Shown here: in pieces, positions 41,061-41,649 of the stretch | Position numbering within the stretch: the first letter of the stretch is position 1 | Layout of the letters: each line of letters opens with the position of its first letter | Source: Zygnema cylindricum | Lineage: Eukaryota > Streptophyta > Zygnematophyceae > Zygnematales > Zygnemataceae | Assembly: GCA_037447655.1 (NCBI GenBank) | Contig: JBBHKE010002803.1 | Location: 1 to 41,649 of the forward strand | DNA length: 41,649 bases | Reading direction: 5' to 3' | Notes under the pieces: model-generated | The model's input: the letters and a program-made list of their open reading frames with translations, nothing else | Told to the model about the DNA's origin: nothing | The model's database searches: none | Program-made: the position numbers and the translations under genes

Positions 41061-41065
41061 ATTCA

Positions 41066-41109
41066 TTTTAGACCTAGAAAATACTAAAAAATCCATTAAT
41101 TTCTACACG
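41066..41109 (-). mobile_element. Remnant of a copia-type LTR end
   Basis: TTTTAGACCTAGAAAATACTA...ATTTCTACA matches the last 45 bp of the copia LTR. The rest of that LTR is not seen to the left of the stack at 18308, so this is an orphan fragment. Confidence 0.6.
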
Positions 41110-41649
41110 CGTAACAGTCACACGTCTGAAAGACATACCAGGGAACACACTTATTACAATTAAGACACATATTAACATACTTAAACTCTAATGAAACTAC
41201 CCAAAAGTGACGTTATTATAATGCATAAGACATGGACGAACGGAACAACGTACATGCGTCCAACTTACACGAAAAAACGACGTGGCGTAATAGCCATTCT
41301 GTGAATTTTAAACAAGAAAATACTGAAATTAAACTTTACGTTTCGCGGTTTAGCGTTGACACATAACCGCCGTAAATTAGGCTACCCCGTACGGATACTT
41401 GATTTGGCGACGTCGTACGTTTTATAATATTTTGTACGGATACATATATTAATGTATATAATTGTACGGAGAATATTCCAATTTTGCTGTTCCCAAATTA
41501 GCTTAAAACCCGAAATAAACATAAACATTAAAAAAAAAAAAATCAAAATCCTAATTAGCATCAATGACTGTATTTTTTCTTCAACACTATTTAAACTTTG
41601 ACACTAATAACGATTCGCGGTGTAATGGAGCATAGCATGGCGATACTTG
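41110..41649. other. AT-rich stretch without recognisable gene
   Basis: No ORF with domain signal, no repeat boundary. A run of 13 A lies near 41529. Confidence 0.5.

Noticed and set aside
1-41649. CRISPR arrays, bacterial operons, rRNA genes
   Set aside because: No regularly spaced identical repeats, no Shine-Dalgarno-led gene clusters and no rRNA-like sequence seen; the content is eukaryotic.

Overview
This window looks like repeat-rich nuclear DNA of a plant-lineage eukaryote. A streptophyte (charophyte alga, bryophyte or lycophyte grade) is my best guess. The evidence is chromodomain Ty3/gypsy and Ty1/copia retrotransposons, an intron-containing pogo-like transposase with GT-AG splice sites, and primer sites matching plant-type initiator tRNA-Met. 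I see no ordinary host housekeeping gene; nearly everything recognisable is mobile DNA in various states of decay.

Left part (1-11.4 kb): a GCTGCG minisatellite, a CGATATATCG palindrome cluster, then a long CT-only tract (about 1.68-9.95 kb). The tract is split by a 7-kb Ty3/gypsy chromovirus (2462-9445, target duplication CTTAC). The chromovirus reads LTR, PBS, gag-protease-RT, a mostly deleted RNase H, integrase, chromodomain, a decayed accessory ORF, PPT, LTR. A non-coding stretch follows with several long imperfect palindromes built on AGCGACGA...TCGTCGCT.

Middle part (11.4-18.3 kb, minus strand): one gene for a pogo/CENP-B-like DDE transposase in four exons (17754 to 11446). Its promoter has a TATA box. 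Its roughly 4-kb first intron holds a solo LTR (13637-14521, TSD CTAGG) and a same-strand 312-codon ORF. The core of that ORF resembles the accessory ORF of the chromovirus.

Right part (18.3-41.1 kb): a nested stack of insertions. An 885-bp LTR (18314-41060, TSD ATTGA/ATTCA) is split by a 20.8-kb Ty3/gypsy element on the minus strand (18682-39500, TSD TTGC). That element carries gag, protease, a C5-cytosine DNA methyltransferase domain, RT, RNase H and integrase. It is itself split by another LTR (31666-38995, TSD CTGAC/CTAAC), and that LTR is split by a 6.4-kb Ty1/copia element (32070-38501, TSD CTTGT, LTRs about 98% alike by eye). A further solo LTR (39802-40835) sits in the outermost LTR. 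These LTR families contain a tRNA-like module with pol III A- and B-box-like motifs, always on the strand opposite to the copia genes.

The most interesting items are the DNA methyltransferase inside a retrotransposon polyprotein, the shared unnamed domain between two unrelated mobile elements, and the tRNA-like modules built into the LTRs. All statements come from reading the sequence; no database search was run.
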